The position numbers and the translations under genes were made by a program. Below are positions 9,249 through 21,393 of a stretch of DNA of 64,000 nucleotides, piece by piece. The first letter of the stretch is position 1, and each line of letters begins with the position of its first letter. This DNA comes from JACVRW01 sp963771715 (lineage in GTDB: Bacteria; Actinomycetota; Thermoleophilia; Solirubrobacterales; Thermoleophilaceae): assembly GCA_963771715.1 (NCBI GenBank), contig CAVYUQ010000016.1, positions 62,001 through 126,000 on the forward strand, given 5' to 3'. Under the pieces are notes generated by a model. That model did no database searches and was not told the DNA's origin. It saw only the letters and a list, made by a program, of their open reading frames with translations.

Positions 9249-12200
9249 ATGTCCACGACGATCAGGCGTCACTTCCGGGAATTCGCCATGGGCCCCCCAA
9301 ACGACGCGGCGAGCCGCGAACCGGGGTACCTTAAGACGGTGGTCCCAGGGGTGCGGATCCAGCTCCGCGGCGATCTCAGGGTGGAGGTACGCGGCAGCCG
9401 CGTCGAGGGCAGCCTGCCCGGCCGGCTCGGGCGCGGGTTGCTCGCGTACCTGGTCCTGAACCGGCACCGGGCCGTCACCCGCAGCGAGCTCGTGGACGCG
9501 CTCTGGCCCGGAAAGGCGCCCCGCGATCCGGCCGCCACGCTCAGCACGCTGCTGTCGAGCCTGCGGCGCGCGCTCGGCCCGGAGCTGATCAGCGGGCGTA
9601 CCGAGCTGCGGCTCGAGCTGCCCGAGGGGTCCGAGGTGGACGTGGAGACCGCCGCCGACGCGCTCGCGGCCGCGCGCGCCGCGCTTCCGGACGACCCGCA
9701 GCAGGCCTGCTCACATGCCCAGACCGCCCTCGACGTCTACGAGGGCCCGCTGGTGCCGATGTTCGACGCGCTCTGGCTCGACGAGCACCGGCGCCTCCAG
9801 GACGAGGAGCAGCTCGAGGCGCTCGAGCTGCTCGCGGAGGCACTGTTGGCGAGCGCAGGCGAAGGTGCGGCGCGGGCCCAGCTCGCCGCGCGCCGGCTGG
9901 TCGAGCTGGCGCCGTTCCGCGAGTCGGGACACGGGCTGCTCATGCGAGCGCACGCCGCGCGTGGCAACCACGCCGAGGCGCTGCGCGCGTTCGACCGCCT
10001 GCGCGTGCTGCTCCGCGAGGAGCTCGGGTCCACGCCCTCGCCCGAGCTGCGCGCCCTCCACGAGGAGATGCTCGCGGCGGCGGACGACGCGGCCGCCCAC
10101 GAGCCGCCGACCGAGCTTCCGCTGCCGCCGGCGCTCGCGAAGATCGAGGGGCGTCCGTTCGTGGGGCGCGACACGCGCGCTGGCCGAACTGCGCGGCGAG
10201 CTCGCCGCGGCCACCGCGGGCGACAGGCGCATCGTGCTCATGGCGGGCGAGCCAGGAATCGGGAAGACGAGCCTCGCCGCCGCCTTCGCGCGCGACGCGC
10301 GCGCGAGCGGCGCGGTCGTGATGTACGGGCGCTCCGACGAGGACACGCTCGTGCCCTACCAGCCGTTCGTGGACGTGATCTCGCATCTGGTGCTGAGCGG
10401 GCACGTGGACCAGCTGCGCGAGAGCATCCACTTCGAGCTCGAGGAGCTCGGGCGGCTCGTGCCGGAGCTGCGGCGGCATATGCCGGCGTCGCGCGAGGCG
10501 GGCGGCGGGGTCCCCGAGACCGAGCGCTACCGGCTCTTCGAGGCCGTGACCACGACGCTCGCGCGGGTCGCGGCCGACAGGACGCTCGTGCTCGTCTTCG
10601 ACGACCTGCACTGGGCCGACCGCCCCACGCTGCGCCTGCTGCGCCATCTCTCGCGCTCGGTCCAGCCGGGCCGGCTGCTGGTGATCGGCGCATACCGGGA
10701 CGTCGAGGTCGAGCCCGGCTCGCCGCTGGCGGACCTGATCGCGGACCTGCGCCGCGAGCTGCCGCTCGCGAGCCTCGAGCTCCAGGGCCTCGACGGGCGC
10801 GAGACCGCCGCCTTCGTCGAGGCCTACAAGGGCGCCGCGCCCGCCCCGGCCTCGCCGAGCGGCTGCGCGAGCTGACCGGCGGGAACCCGTTCTTCCTGGA
10901 GGAGTCGCTGCGGGCCGTCGAGGAGCCGGCCGAGGTGCCGGCCGGGCGTGCGCGAGGTGGTGCTGAGGCGCGTGGCGCGGCTCGGCCCGCAGGCGAACCA
11001 GGTGCTCGGGGTCGCGGCCGTGATGGGCGCGAGCTTCCCCGCCGACGCGATCGCGCCGGTCGTGGGGATGTCGCGAGAGGAGGTCGGCGAGCTTCTGGAC
11101 CGCTCGGTGACGGCGCGGCTGCTCGCCCCGGTGGACCGCCGCGGGCGGCTCTCGTTCGCGCACGCGCTCATACGCCGCACGCTGTACGACGAGCTCGGCG
11201 GCGTCATCCGGGCGCACCTCCACGAGCGCGTGGCGCAGACGCTCGAGGCCCGCCGGGCCGAGCTGCGCCCGCACGTGGCGCGAGCTCGCGCTGCACTTCT
11301 ACGAGGCGCGCAACTCGCTCGGGCCGGAGCCCGCGCTGCGCTACGTGCGCGACGCCGCCGACAACGCCGCCGGCTCGCTCGCGTGGGAGGACGCCGCCGA
11401 GCAGCTCGAGCGGGCGCTCGAGCTGGACGAGCTGCGCGAGCAGCCGGACCCCTCCGACCGCTGCGAGCTGCTCCTGCGGCTCGGCGAGATGAGGCTGCGC
11501 GCCGGGCACCCGGACTTCTCCGATGCGTTCGCGGACGCGGCCGAGCTGGCGAGGGGGCGGTCGAGCACCCAGCTCGCCCGCGCCGCGATCAGCTACGCCG
11601 GGCATTACTACGAGGCCGGCGTCATCGACGTCGAGCTGATCGCGCTCCTACGCGAGGCGCTCGCGGAGCTGCCCGACGGACGAGCCCGACCTGCGCGCCC
11701 GGCTGCTCGCCCGCCTCGCCGAGATCCTCCACTTCGCGGGCGACGAGGCGACGGCGATGTCGCTGTCCGGTGAGGCCGTGCAGATCGCGCACGACCTGGC
11801 CGACGACCACGTCCTGGCGGCGGCCCTCGCCGGCCGCCATGTGTCGCTGCTGCACGTGGACCACCTCGCCGAGCGGCTCGCCGTGAGCGACGAGCTGATC
11901 CGCGTCTCGGCGAAGACCGGCGACCGCGAGCGGGCGCTCCAGGGCCTCCACGCCCGCATCTTCGACCTCCTCCAGTCCGGTGAGGTGGCCGCGGCGCGAG
12001 GCTGCCTCGACGAGCTCGCCGCGCTGGCCGCGGAGGTGCGCCAGCCGCTCTACTCGCATTTCGCGGTGGCGTGGTCGGCGGCCTTCGCGCAGATGGAGGG
12101 CCGCCTCGACGAGGCCGAGCGGCTCGCGGCCGAGTCCATGGAGATGCGAACGAACATGGAGAGCGCCGACGCGGAGAGCGTGTACGCGGCGCAGCTCTTC

Positions 12201-12693
12201 CTGATCCGGCACGGCGAGGGACGCCTGGGCGAGCTCGTGGACGCCGTGGAGCAGGTGGTGGAGGCCAATCCGAACCTCGCTGCCTGGCGGGCCGGCGCTG
12301 CCGCTCGCCTGCCTGATGGCCGGGCGCGAGGACGACTGCGCCAGGGAGCTCGAGCGCATGGTGGCGAACCTGGATGCCGTGCAGCGCGACTTCTTCTGGC
12401 TCACGGCGATCGCCGTGCTGGGCGAGGCGAGCGCGAGGCTGCGGCACGCGGAGAGCGCGGCCGTCCTGTACGAGACGCTCGCGCCCTACCGCGACTGCCT
12501 CGTGCAGGTGGGCCACGCGGGCAGCCTCGGGCCCGTGGCTCGCCTGCTGGGCCTGCTCGCGGCCGCGCGGGGCGACCGCGAGACCGCCGCGGCGCACCTC
12601 GAGGACGCGCTCGGCAACGACCGAAGGCGCCGGCCTGCGCCTGTTCGAGACGCAGGCCCGCGCGGAGCTGGACGAGCTGGCGACGCCCTCGGG

Positions 12694-12697
<4 letters not shown>
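9249..12697 (+). CDS. BTAD/AAA/TPR transcription regulator, about seven frame changes
   Basis: One gene split over all three frames. In order: an OmpR-like DNA-binding domain (GRLGRGLLAYLVLNRHRAVTR, LVDALWPG), a bacterial transcription activation domain (LVELAPFRESGHGLLMRAHA), an AAA ATPase (Walker A AGEPGIGKTS near 10245, Walker B VLVFDDLHWAD near 10600), a winged-helix-like part, and a long TPR-like repeat region ending AELDELATPSG. Frame changes fall near 10180, 10850, 10950, 11280, 11680, 12290 and 12620. This is AfsR/MalT-like architecture: a sensor regulator that oligomerises on ATP. The start is uncertain (ATG 9249, ATG 9288 or GTG about 9340). Indels probably come from sequencing, since every domain is preserved. 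Confidence 0.75.
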
Positions 12698-15322
<2,625 letters not shown>

Positions 15323-15464
15323 GCTGTGCTCTCTTATCTGTCGGGAACTACGGGGGCGGTGTTACCCGTTCTTTCCCATTAGATCGGCAGATACGCCGGT
15401 CGAATGAGAGGTGGTGGAGGACACCGACCCGCTTGGACAACTCTACCAACGCCCCGGACGGCGG

Positions 15465-15489
15465 TTTTGGCCTTCACGAAGGCCTAAAA
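15465..15489. repeat. Inverted repeat upstream of a lipoprotein gene
   Basis: A 10-base arm TTTTGGCCTT pairs with AAGGCC-T-AAAA across a CACG loop, with one bulged base. It lies between the divergent clpC and lipoprotein starts, 26 bases before the latter. No T-run follows on either strand, so an operator or leader hairpin is more likely than a terminator. Confidence 0.45.
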
Positions 15490-15514
15490 CCCGCACCGTG
15501 GGTAGGTTCCGGGC

Positions 15515-15917
15515 ATGAAGCTCACTTCGGCGGCGCTGCTCCTCGTCCTGCTTGCGCCCGTGGCCTGCGGCGGTGAGGAGAGCTCCTTCACGGAGGACTA
15601 CAACCGGGCCGTGAAGCCGCTCACCCGCCTGGGGAGGGACATGGGCACGAAGCCGGCGACCTTCGAGCGGCTCGCCGCGAGCACCGAGCGCACGCCGCCG
15701 GGCGCTCGCGGGGCTGGACGCGCCGGACGACGCGCAGGACGAGTTCGACGCGCTCCTGGCCCGCCTCGATCGCGTGACGGAGAGCCTCGGCGGCATGGCG
15801 CGCGCCGAGCGGAGCAAGGACGTCGTGAAGCAGCGCCGCGCCGCGAAGCGGCTGGTGCGCTCCGGCAACGCCTTCGAGCGGGCCGAGACGGCGCTGAAGC
15901 GGGCCGTCGAGGGCTAG
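15515..15917 (+). CDS. Putative secreted lipoprotein, frameshifted
   Basis: Begins with a lipoprotein signal (MKLTSAALLLVLLAPVACGG; lipobox APVAC), followed by about 110 helical, charged residues. One frame change near 15705 joins STERTPPG to ALAGLDAPDDAQDEF; the protein ends ALKRAVEG. No family recognised. It faces the converging beta-propeller gene and overlaps its end by four bases. Confidence 0.6.
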
Positions 15918-16996
15918 CGGGCCAGCGGAGCGGGCGCCACCCGGACGATCGTGTCCTCAGACGCGCTCGTCACCCAGATCGCGCCCAGGCCGGCGCCGAC
16001 CCGCTCGACGCTCCGGCCGACCGGGAGAGGCGCCCCGACCGCGCGGTTTCTGTCGAAGCGGATGCGGCTGAGCGTGCCGTCTCCGGAGTTCGGCACCCAC
16101 ACGGCCCCGGCCGTGGTCTTGAGGTGGAGCGGCCGGTCGCCGACCGGGATCGTCGCGACGACACGATTCGTCAACGCGTCGATGCGCGAGACGGTGTCGT
16201 CCTCGAGGTTCGCCACCCACACGGACCCGTCTCCGACGGCGAGTCCCTCGGGATGGTCGCCCACGTGGATCTCCGCAACGACGCTCCGAGAGCGTGCGTC
16301 GAGCCGCGTCACGGTGTCATCCTCCGAGTTCGTGACCCACACGGAGTCGGCTGCGAAGGCGGCATTCACCGGCGCCTCGCCAACTTCGATCGGCCCGCCC
16401 ACAAGCTCGCCCGTGCTGGTGTCGATCTGCTGGATCGTGTCGTCGTCGTGATTCACGATCCAGATGGCCTGGCCTGGGCCGGTGCCGATCCCCCACGGAC
16501 TGGCTCCGACCGGGATGCGCCTGATGATCCGCCGAGTCGTGGCGTTTACCTGGGTGACGCTGCGTGCGTCGAAGCTCGTCACCCATACGTAGTCGCCGGC
16601 GATGACCATGAAGCGCGGGCGCCCGCCGACCGCGGCCGTCGCGCCGACGATCTCGTTGCGCGCTGGGTCCACGGTCGAGAGCGTGCCGTCCGTCTCGCTT
16701 AGCACCCACACGTTCCGGGGGCCGACCGCCACGGCGCTGGGTGCGTCGCCTACACGCACCGGAAGGCCGACGATCCGGCCGGCCTGCGGCGGCTCCCTCT
16801 GTCCGGCTGCGACGGGGTCGGCCGCGCCTCCGCCATCGTTGCCGTTCCGCTCGAGGATCAGCGCCACCGCCAGCCCCACCACGGCAACCGCGAGCACCGC
16901 CACGAGCAGCCACGGCGTGTCGAGATCGAGGGCCCGCCGTGCCGGCCGCGCGCCGCGCGCAGAGGCCCGCGTGGGTGCGCCGGTGCCGCGGCTCAC
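15914..16996 (-). CDS. Membrane-anchored YVTN/Vgb-like beta-propeller protein
   Basis: 360 residues: a basic cytoplasmic start, one membrane helix (about 29-47), a Gly-rich linker, and seven or so repeats of the form GxxxVWVxNxxDxTVxxID (for example VWVTNSEDDTVTRLD, VWVANLEDDTVSRID). These form an external beta-propeller, as in virginiamycin B lyase-like and YVTN proteins; no catalytic residues can be claimed. It overlaps the upstream kinase gene by four bases (ATGA), and the kinase carries the same kind of propeller, so the two probably work together. Confidence 0.8.
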   Translation of the reverse strand: MSRGTGAPTRASARGARPARRALDLDTPWLLVAVLAVAVVGLAVALILERNGNDGGGAADPVAAGQREPPQAGRIVGLPVRVGDAPSAVAVGPRNVWVLSETDGTLSTVDPARNEIVGATAAVGGRPRFMVIAGDYVWVTSFDARSVTQVNATTRRIIRRIPVGASPWGIGTGPGQAIWIVNHDDDTIQQIDTSTGELVGGPIEVGEAPVNAAFAADSVWVTNSEDDTVTRLDARSRSVVAEIHVGDHPEGLAVGDGSVWVANLEDDTVSRIDALTNRVVATIPVGDRPLHLKTTAGAVWVPNSGDGTLSRIRFDRNRAVGAPLPVGRSVERVGAGLGAIWVTSASEDTIVRVAPAPLAR

Positions 16997-18936
16997 CGTA
17001 GCCTCACCCGGAGGACTCGGTCGGTGGCCGCGCTCGTGACCCAGACGATGCCTCCGCCGACCGCCACGCCTGCCGGATCCTCGCTGACCCGCACCGGAGC
17101 GCCCACCACCCGGCCGGTCGAGCGGTCAATCTTCAGGAGCGCCTCGCGCTCGCTGTCCGCGACCCAGATCGCGTCCTTGCTGACACCGAGCGCCTCGGGG
17201 CGCCCGCCGGTCTCGATGATGCGCTCGCCGGGCGTACCGCTCACGAGCGGCAGTCGCCGGACGACGCCGTCTCCGGCAACCGCGGCCCACGCGAAGGACT
17301 CACGCACTTCGATGTCAGCGGGCGAGTTGCCGAGCAGAATCGGGGTGGCCGCGACCTCGCCTTCGGGGATGTAGTAGACGCGCATCGTGCCATCGACGCG
17401 GTCGGCGATCCAGAGGCGGTTCTCGCCCAGGTCGAGCGCACCCTCGGACTTGACACCGATGTCGCTGTCGGCCACGCGACCCGACTGCGCGTCGATTCGG
17501 AGGACGCGGGCCTCCTGCGTTGAGACCCATACCCAGTCTCGCCCGACCGCCAGGTCAACGGGACCGTGGCCGACGCCGACGGTCTGAACGACGCGGCCCG
17601 ACTCGGCGTCGATCCTCGTGACCGACCCGGCTCCGAAGTTTGCGACCCAGACGTCCCCGTAGGCGGCGGCCACCGCGCGTGGATTTTTTCCGACCGGGAT
17701 GGGCTCGCCGCGTACCCGCCGTGTCCGGAGGTCGATGCGGCTGACCGTGCCGTCGCCCTCGTTCGCCACCCATGCGGAGCCGCTCTCGAGGGCGACGCCG
17801 GACGGCGAGTCGCCGACCGGTATCCGGGCGTCGATCGTCGCGACCGGCGGGCCCGCTCGGGCGCCGCCCTTATCCGACGCGTCGCCACCGCTCAGCGTGA
17901 GCACCGCGACCGCCGCGCCGCACGCGACCAGCAGGGCCGCCGCGGTCAGCGCGACCGGCCGGCGGCGCACCAACCTGCGCGCGCGGGAACCCGACGCCGG
18001 CAGGACCGAGGTGAGGCCGGCGCGCGTCGCATCCGGGCCCGCGCCCGGGATTCCCCGGCGCCCGGCCGCGGCTCGCGCGCGAGCGCCGGTGTCGGCTAGG
18101 CCGGGGACCGCCGCGAGCGCGTCGCGTCCCAGCTCGCCGGCCGTGGAGTAGCGCTCGCTCGGGTGCTTGTGCATGCACCGCTCGACGACCCCGGCCAGCG
18201 CGCGCGGCGTGTCGGGTGCCAGGTCGAGCACCGAGGGCGCGGGGTCTGAGATGTGCGCCCACAGCTTCGCGAGCTCGTCCTCGCGCACGTACGGCACCTG
18301 GCCGGTGAGCGTCTCGTACAGCACGCAGCCCAGCGCGTAGATGTCGGCGCGGCCATCCACCTGCTCGCCCCGCACCTGCTCCGGAGCGACGTAGTCGAGC
18401 GTGCCGACCCATTCGCCCGTGGCAGTGAGCCCGCTGTCGGAGGTGCTGCGCTTCGTCAGCCCGAAGTCGGTGAGGTAGGCGTGCTCGCCGCCCCCTCGTG
18501 CCGCGACGAGGATGTTGGCGGGCTTCACGTCGCGATGGACGAGCCCGCGCTCGTGCGCCGCGTCGAGCGCCGAAGCGACCTGGGCCACCACCCCCGCCGC
18601 GCGAGCGGGATCGAGGCCGCCCTCGGCCTGCAGCAGGGCGCGCAGATCGGTGCCGTCCACGAAGCGCATGGCGATGTACAGCACGCCGTCTTCCTCGCCG
18701 GCCGCGTAGACCGGGATGACGTTCGGATGGTCCAGTGAGGCCGCCATCCGCGATTCGCGCACGAAGCGCTCACGAAAGCCGTCGCGGTCGGAGAGTCTCT
18801 CGCTGATGACCTTGAGCGCTACGGGGCGGTCGAGCGATACCTGAGATGCCCGATACACGACGCCCATGCCGCCGTGGCCGATCTCGTCCTCGACCCTGAA
18901 GTCCCCAAGGATCGAACCCGTCGAGAGCACCCTCAT
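16993..18936 (-). CDS. Transmembrane Ser/Thr kinase with external beta-propeller
   Basis: 647-residue PknB-type kinase. N-terminal kinase domain with Gly loop GHGGMGVVY (20-28), Lys42, HRDVKPAN, DFG and APE motifs; an Ala/Arg-rich juxtamembrane part; one membrane helix (about 326-346); and an outside domain of repeated VWVAN..DGTVSRID blades. The architecture is that of a receptor that reads an external ligand and signals by phosphorylation inside. The ATG at 18936 is 78 bp from a divergent FHA-HTH gene, whose product could read phospho-threonine. Confidence 0.9.
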   Translation of the reverse strand: MRVLSTGSILGDFRVEDEIGHGGMGVVYRASQVSLDRPVALKVISERLSDRDGFRERFVRESRMAASLDHPNVIPVYAAGEEDGVLYIAMRFVDGTDLRALLQAEGGLDPARAAGVVAQVASALDAAHERGLVHRDVKPANILVAARGGGEHAYLTDFGLTKRSTSDSGLTATGEWVGTLDYVAPEQVRGEQVDGRADIYALGCVLYETLTGQVPYVREDELAKLWAHISDPAPSVLDLAPDTPRALAGVVERCMHKHPSERYSTAGELGRDALAAVPGLADTGARARAAAGRRGIPGAGPDATRAGLTSVLPASGSRARRLVRRRPVALTAAALLVACGAAVAVLTLSGGDASDKGGARAGPPVATIDARIPVGDSPSGVALESGSAWVANEGDGTVSRIDLRTRRVRGEPIPVGKNPRAVAAAYGDVWVANFGAGSVTRIDAESGRVVQTVGVGHGPVDLAVGRDWVWVSTQEARVLRIDAQSGRVADSDIGVKSEGALDLGENRLWIADRVDGTMRVYYIPEGEVAATPILLGNSPADIEVRESFAWAAVAGDGVVRRLPLVSGTPGERIIETGGRPEALGVSKDAIWVADSEREALLKIDRSTGRVVGAPVRVSEDPAGVAVGGGIVWVTSAATDRVLRVRLR

Positions 18937-19014
18937 CCAAACCGTCGGGAATCGCCGCTGTCAGCGTAACCCACCTCGGTGGACCCGAGAGGCGATTTCG
19001 GGCAGAGTTGCGAC

Positions 19015-19702
19015 ATGTCCGGTACGGGGCCGGCGACCCCACACGCCGCCAGCGCGACGGAGCTGAAGGCCCAGATCGAGGCGGAGCGCGCCGGAGTGCC
19101 GTTCCTGATCTACCGTGACGGCGAGGCGCAGCACCGGCTGCACGTGCTGGACGAGTCGCACTCGCGCGTCACGCTCGGGCGCCGCTCATCGGCCGACCTT
19201 CCGATGCCATGGGACGAGGAGGTCTCGCGGCTCCACGCCGAGCTCGTCCGCAGCGGCGAGGACTGGACGCTGAGCGACGACGGCCTGTCGCTGAACGGCA
19301 CGTTCGTGAACGGCGAGCCGGTCGGCGGCCGGCGGCGGCTGCGCGACGGCGACGCGCTCCGGATCGGGGTCGACCGTGCTGGTCTTCCGCAACCCGAAGG
19401 ACCATGAGTCCCAGGCCACGGCGCCGTCGGCCGACCTGCGCACGGTCGTGAACCTCACCGAGGCCCAGAAGCGGGTGCTGCTGGCGCTATGCCGCCCGTT
19501 CAAGGAGTCGGCCGCCTTCGTGACGCCGCCGACGAACGACCAGATCGCGCAGGAGCTCTTCCTCAGCGTGGACGCGGTCAAGAAGCACCTGCGAGCGCTC
19601 TTCGAGAAGTTCGGCGTGGAGCACCTGCCGCAGAACGAGAAGCGCGCGCGGCTCGTGGAGCGCGCCTTCGCCGGCGGCTTCATCGCCGACACCGCGCTCT
19701 AG
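19015..19702 (+). CDS. FHA domain protein with C-terminal helix-turn-helix
   Basis: About 229 residues with one frame change near 19370. The FHA domain is complete (VTLGRRSSADL, VSRLHAELV, LNGTFVNGE), giving phospho-threonine recognition. After the frame change the protein continues TVLVFRNPKD and then a helix-turn-helix module (LTEAQKRVLLALCRPF to LFEKFGVEHLPQ) of the kind found attached to FHA domains in actinobacteria. Divergent from the receptor kinase gene, so it is a plausible downstream effector. ATG 19015 chosen over an upstream GTG at 18979. Confidence 0.75.
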
Positions 19703-19730
19703 GCCGCGCTCCACCGAGGTGTAGAGCGAC

Positions 19731-19746
19731 GGCACCCCGCGGTGCC
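19731..19746. repeat. Short dyad before the sulfatase gene
   Basis: Six-base arms GGCACC/GGTGCC around a CCGC loop, 58 bp before the sulfatase start. The same GGCACC...GGTGCC outer arms recur in the larger palindrome after that gene (21331-21358). Confidence 0.45.
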
Positions 19747-19803
19747 TGAGCGGGCCCATGGTCGTCTATCCGCGGCGCCAAGGCGAACGGACACTCGCTC
19801 GCC

Positions 19804-21303
19804 ATGGACTCCAAGCGCCTCAGCAGCCTCGTCCTCGCTCTCCTCACGCTCACGATCGCGTTCTCCATCGCGCTCGTCTCGGCCCCGGCGGCACGCGCCG
19901 ACCGGCCGAACCTGGTCGTCGTGATGACTGACGACCAGACCGTCGAGGAGCTCAGCGCCCTGCCGCGGACGCGCCGGTTCGTCGGGCGCGCGGGAGTCAC
20001 CTTCAGGCGCTCCTACGTGTCGTACCCGGTCTGCTGCCCGTCGCGCGCAACCTTCCTCACCGGCCAGTACGCGCACAACCACGGCGTCATGGGCCTGTAC
20101 CCGCCGACCGGCGGCTACGGCCGCTTCGACAAGAGCAACGCGCTCCCGGTCTGGTTGCAGGGCGCCGGGTACCACACCGCCCACCTCGGCAAGTTCCTGA
20201 ACGGGTACGGCGACCAGCAGCGCGCCGACGTGCCGCCCGGCTGGAGCGACTGGCACGCGACGGTCGACTACTCGACCTACGCCATGTGGGGCTACACGAT
20301 CAACCACAACGGCCGGCTGCGCACCTACGGCCGCCCCTTCGACGAGCGGCCGGAGCTGTACCAGACCGACGTGATCGCACGCAGGGCGGAGCGGATCGTC
20401 AAGCAGACGGCCGGCCGGGCGCCGCTGTTCATGTCGCTGAACTTCCTCGCGCCGCACTATGAGAGCAAGAGGATCCAGAAGCGGACGGGCATGCTGGTGC
20501 GGCCGGCCCCGCGGCATCGCCACGCCTTCGCGAGCACGGCGCTGGCACGTGCCGCGAGCTTCAACGAGCGGGACATCTCCGACAAGCCGAGCTTCCTGCA
20601 GCGCCGGAGCCCGCGACTAACGGCGGCCCAGGTCGGGGGGATCACCCGGGACGCGGTTGCGCGCCGTCGCGCGCTCCTGGCGGTGGACGAGGGAGTGGCA
20701 CGCATCGTCCGGGCGCTCCGCCGCACCAAGGAGCTCGACAACACCTACATCGTCTTCACCTCGGACAACGGCTACATGCAGGGCCAGCACCGCGTTCCCT
20801 CGGGGAAGATGCTGCCCTACGACCCGTCGTCGCAGGTGCCGCTGCTCATCCGCGGGCCTGGCATACCGGGCAACCGCGTGTCGGACGAGCTCGTCGCGAA
20901 CATCGACCTCGCCCCCACGCTCCTCGAGCTCGCCGGCGCACGTGCCGGGAAGACCGTCGACGGCCGCTCGCTGATGAGCTTCGCGCGGAACCCGGATGCC
21001 CCCCTTACGAAGCGCGCGATCCTGCACGAGACCGGCGGGCGCCGCTACGCGGGGCCGCGCGAGCAGGACGAGCGCACCAACTCGCGGCGACCGCTGCGGC
21101 GCGTGATGTCCTACCGCGGCATCCGCACGCAGCGCTGGCTGTACATCCGCTGGCGCGGCGGCGACCGCGAGCTCTACGACCTGCGAGGGGACCCCGACCA
21201 GCTCGAGTCCCTGCACGCCGGCCGCAGGCACCGCCACACGCGGCGGGTCCTCGCCAGGCAGCTCCGCCGGCTGGCGCGCTGCGCCGGCGAAACGTGCCGG
21301 TAG
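19804..21303 (+). CDS. Secreted type I sulfatase
   Basis: 499 residues with a signal peptide (residues 1-32, ending APAARA) and an alkaline-phosphatase-fold sulfatase domain. Metal/substrate motif VVVMTDDQT near residue 39; formylglycine motif C77-C78-P79-S80-R81, with Cys77 the residue converted to formylglycine; later TSDNGYMQGQHR supplies the other metal ligands. It hydrolyses sulfate esters outside the cell; the substrate (glycan or aryl sulfate) cannot be told. Requires a formylglycine-generating enzyme or anaerobic maturase, not seen here. Flanked by related dyads. Confidence 0.88.
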   Translation: MDSKRLSSLVLALLTLTIAFSIALVSAPAARADRPNLVVVMTDDQTVEELSALPRTRRFVGRAGVTFRRSYVSYPVCCPSRATFLTGQYAHNHGVMGLYPPTGGYGRFDKSNALPVWLQGAGYHTAHLGKFLNGYGDQQRADVPPGWSDWHATVDYSTYAMWGYTINHNGRLRTYGRPFDERPELYQTDVIARRAERIVKQTAGRAPLFMSLNFLAPHYESKRIQKRTGMLVRPAPRHRHAFASTALARAASFNERDISDKPSFLQRRSPRLTAAQVGGITRDAVARRRALLAVDEGVARIVRALRRTKELDNTYIVFTSDNGYMQGQHRVPSGKMLPYDPSSQVPLLIRGPGIPGNRVSDELVANIDLAPTLLELAGARAGKTVDGRSLMSFARNPDAPLTKRAILHETGGRRYAGPREQDERTNSRRPLRRVMSYRGIRTQRWLYIRWRGGDRELYDLRGDPDQLESLHAGRRHRHTRRVLARQLRRLARCAGETCR

Positions 21304-21330
21304 ACCAAGGTGGAGCTTTTCGGCACCTGG

Positions 21331-21358
21331 GGGCACCTCGCGGTACCGCGAGGTGCCC
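21331..21358. repeat. Perfect 28-bp palindrome between sulfatase and copper-protein genes
   Basis: Two 14-base arms, GGGCACCTCGCGGT and its exact complement, with no spacer. It starts 28 bp after the sulfatase stop and ends 36 bp before the next start. A further GGCACCT copy lies just upstream at about 21322. No T-run, so either a cruciform/operator site or a rho-independent-like stop without a tail. Confidence 0.7.
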
Positions 21359-21393
21359 TACCGCCACCGAGACACGGCTGGGACCGTCGGGGC

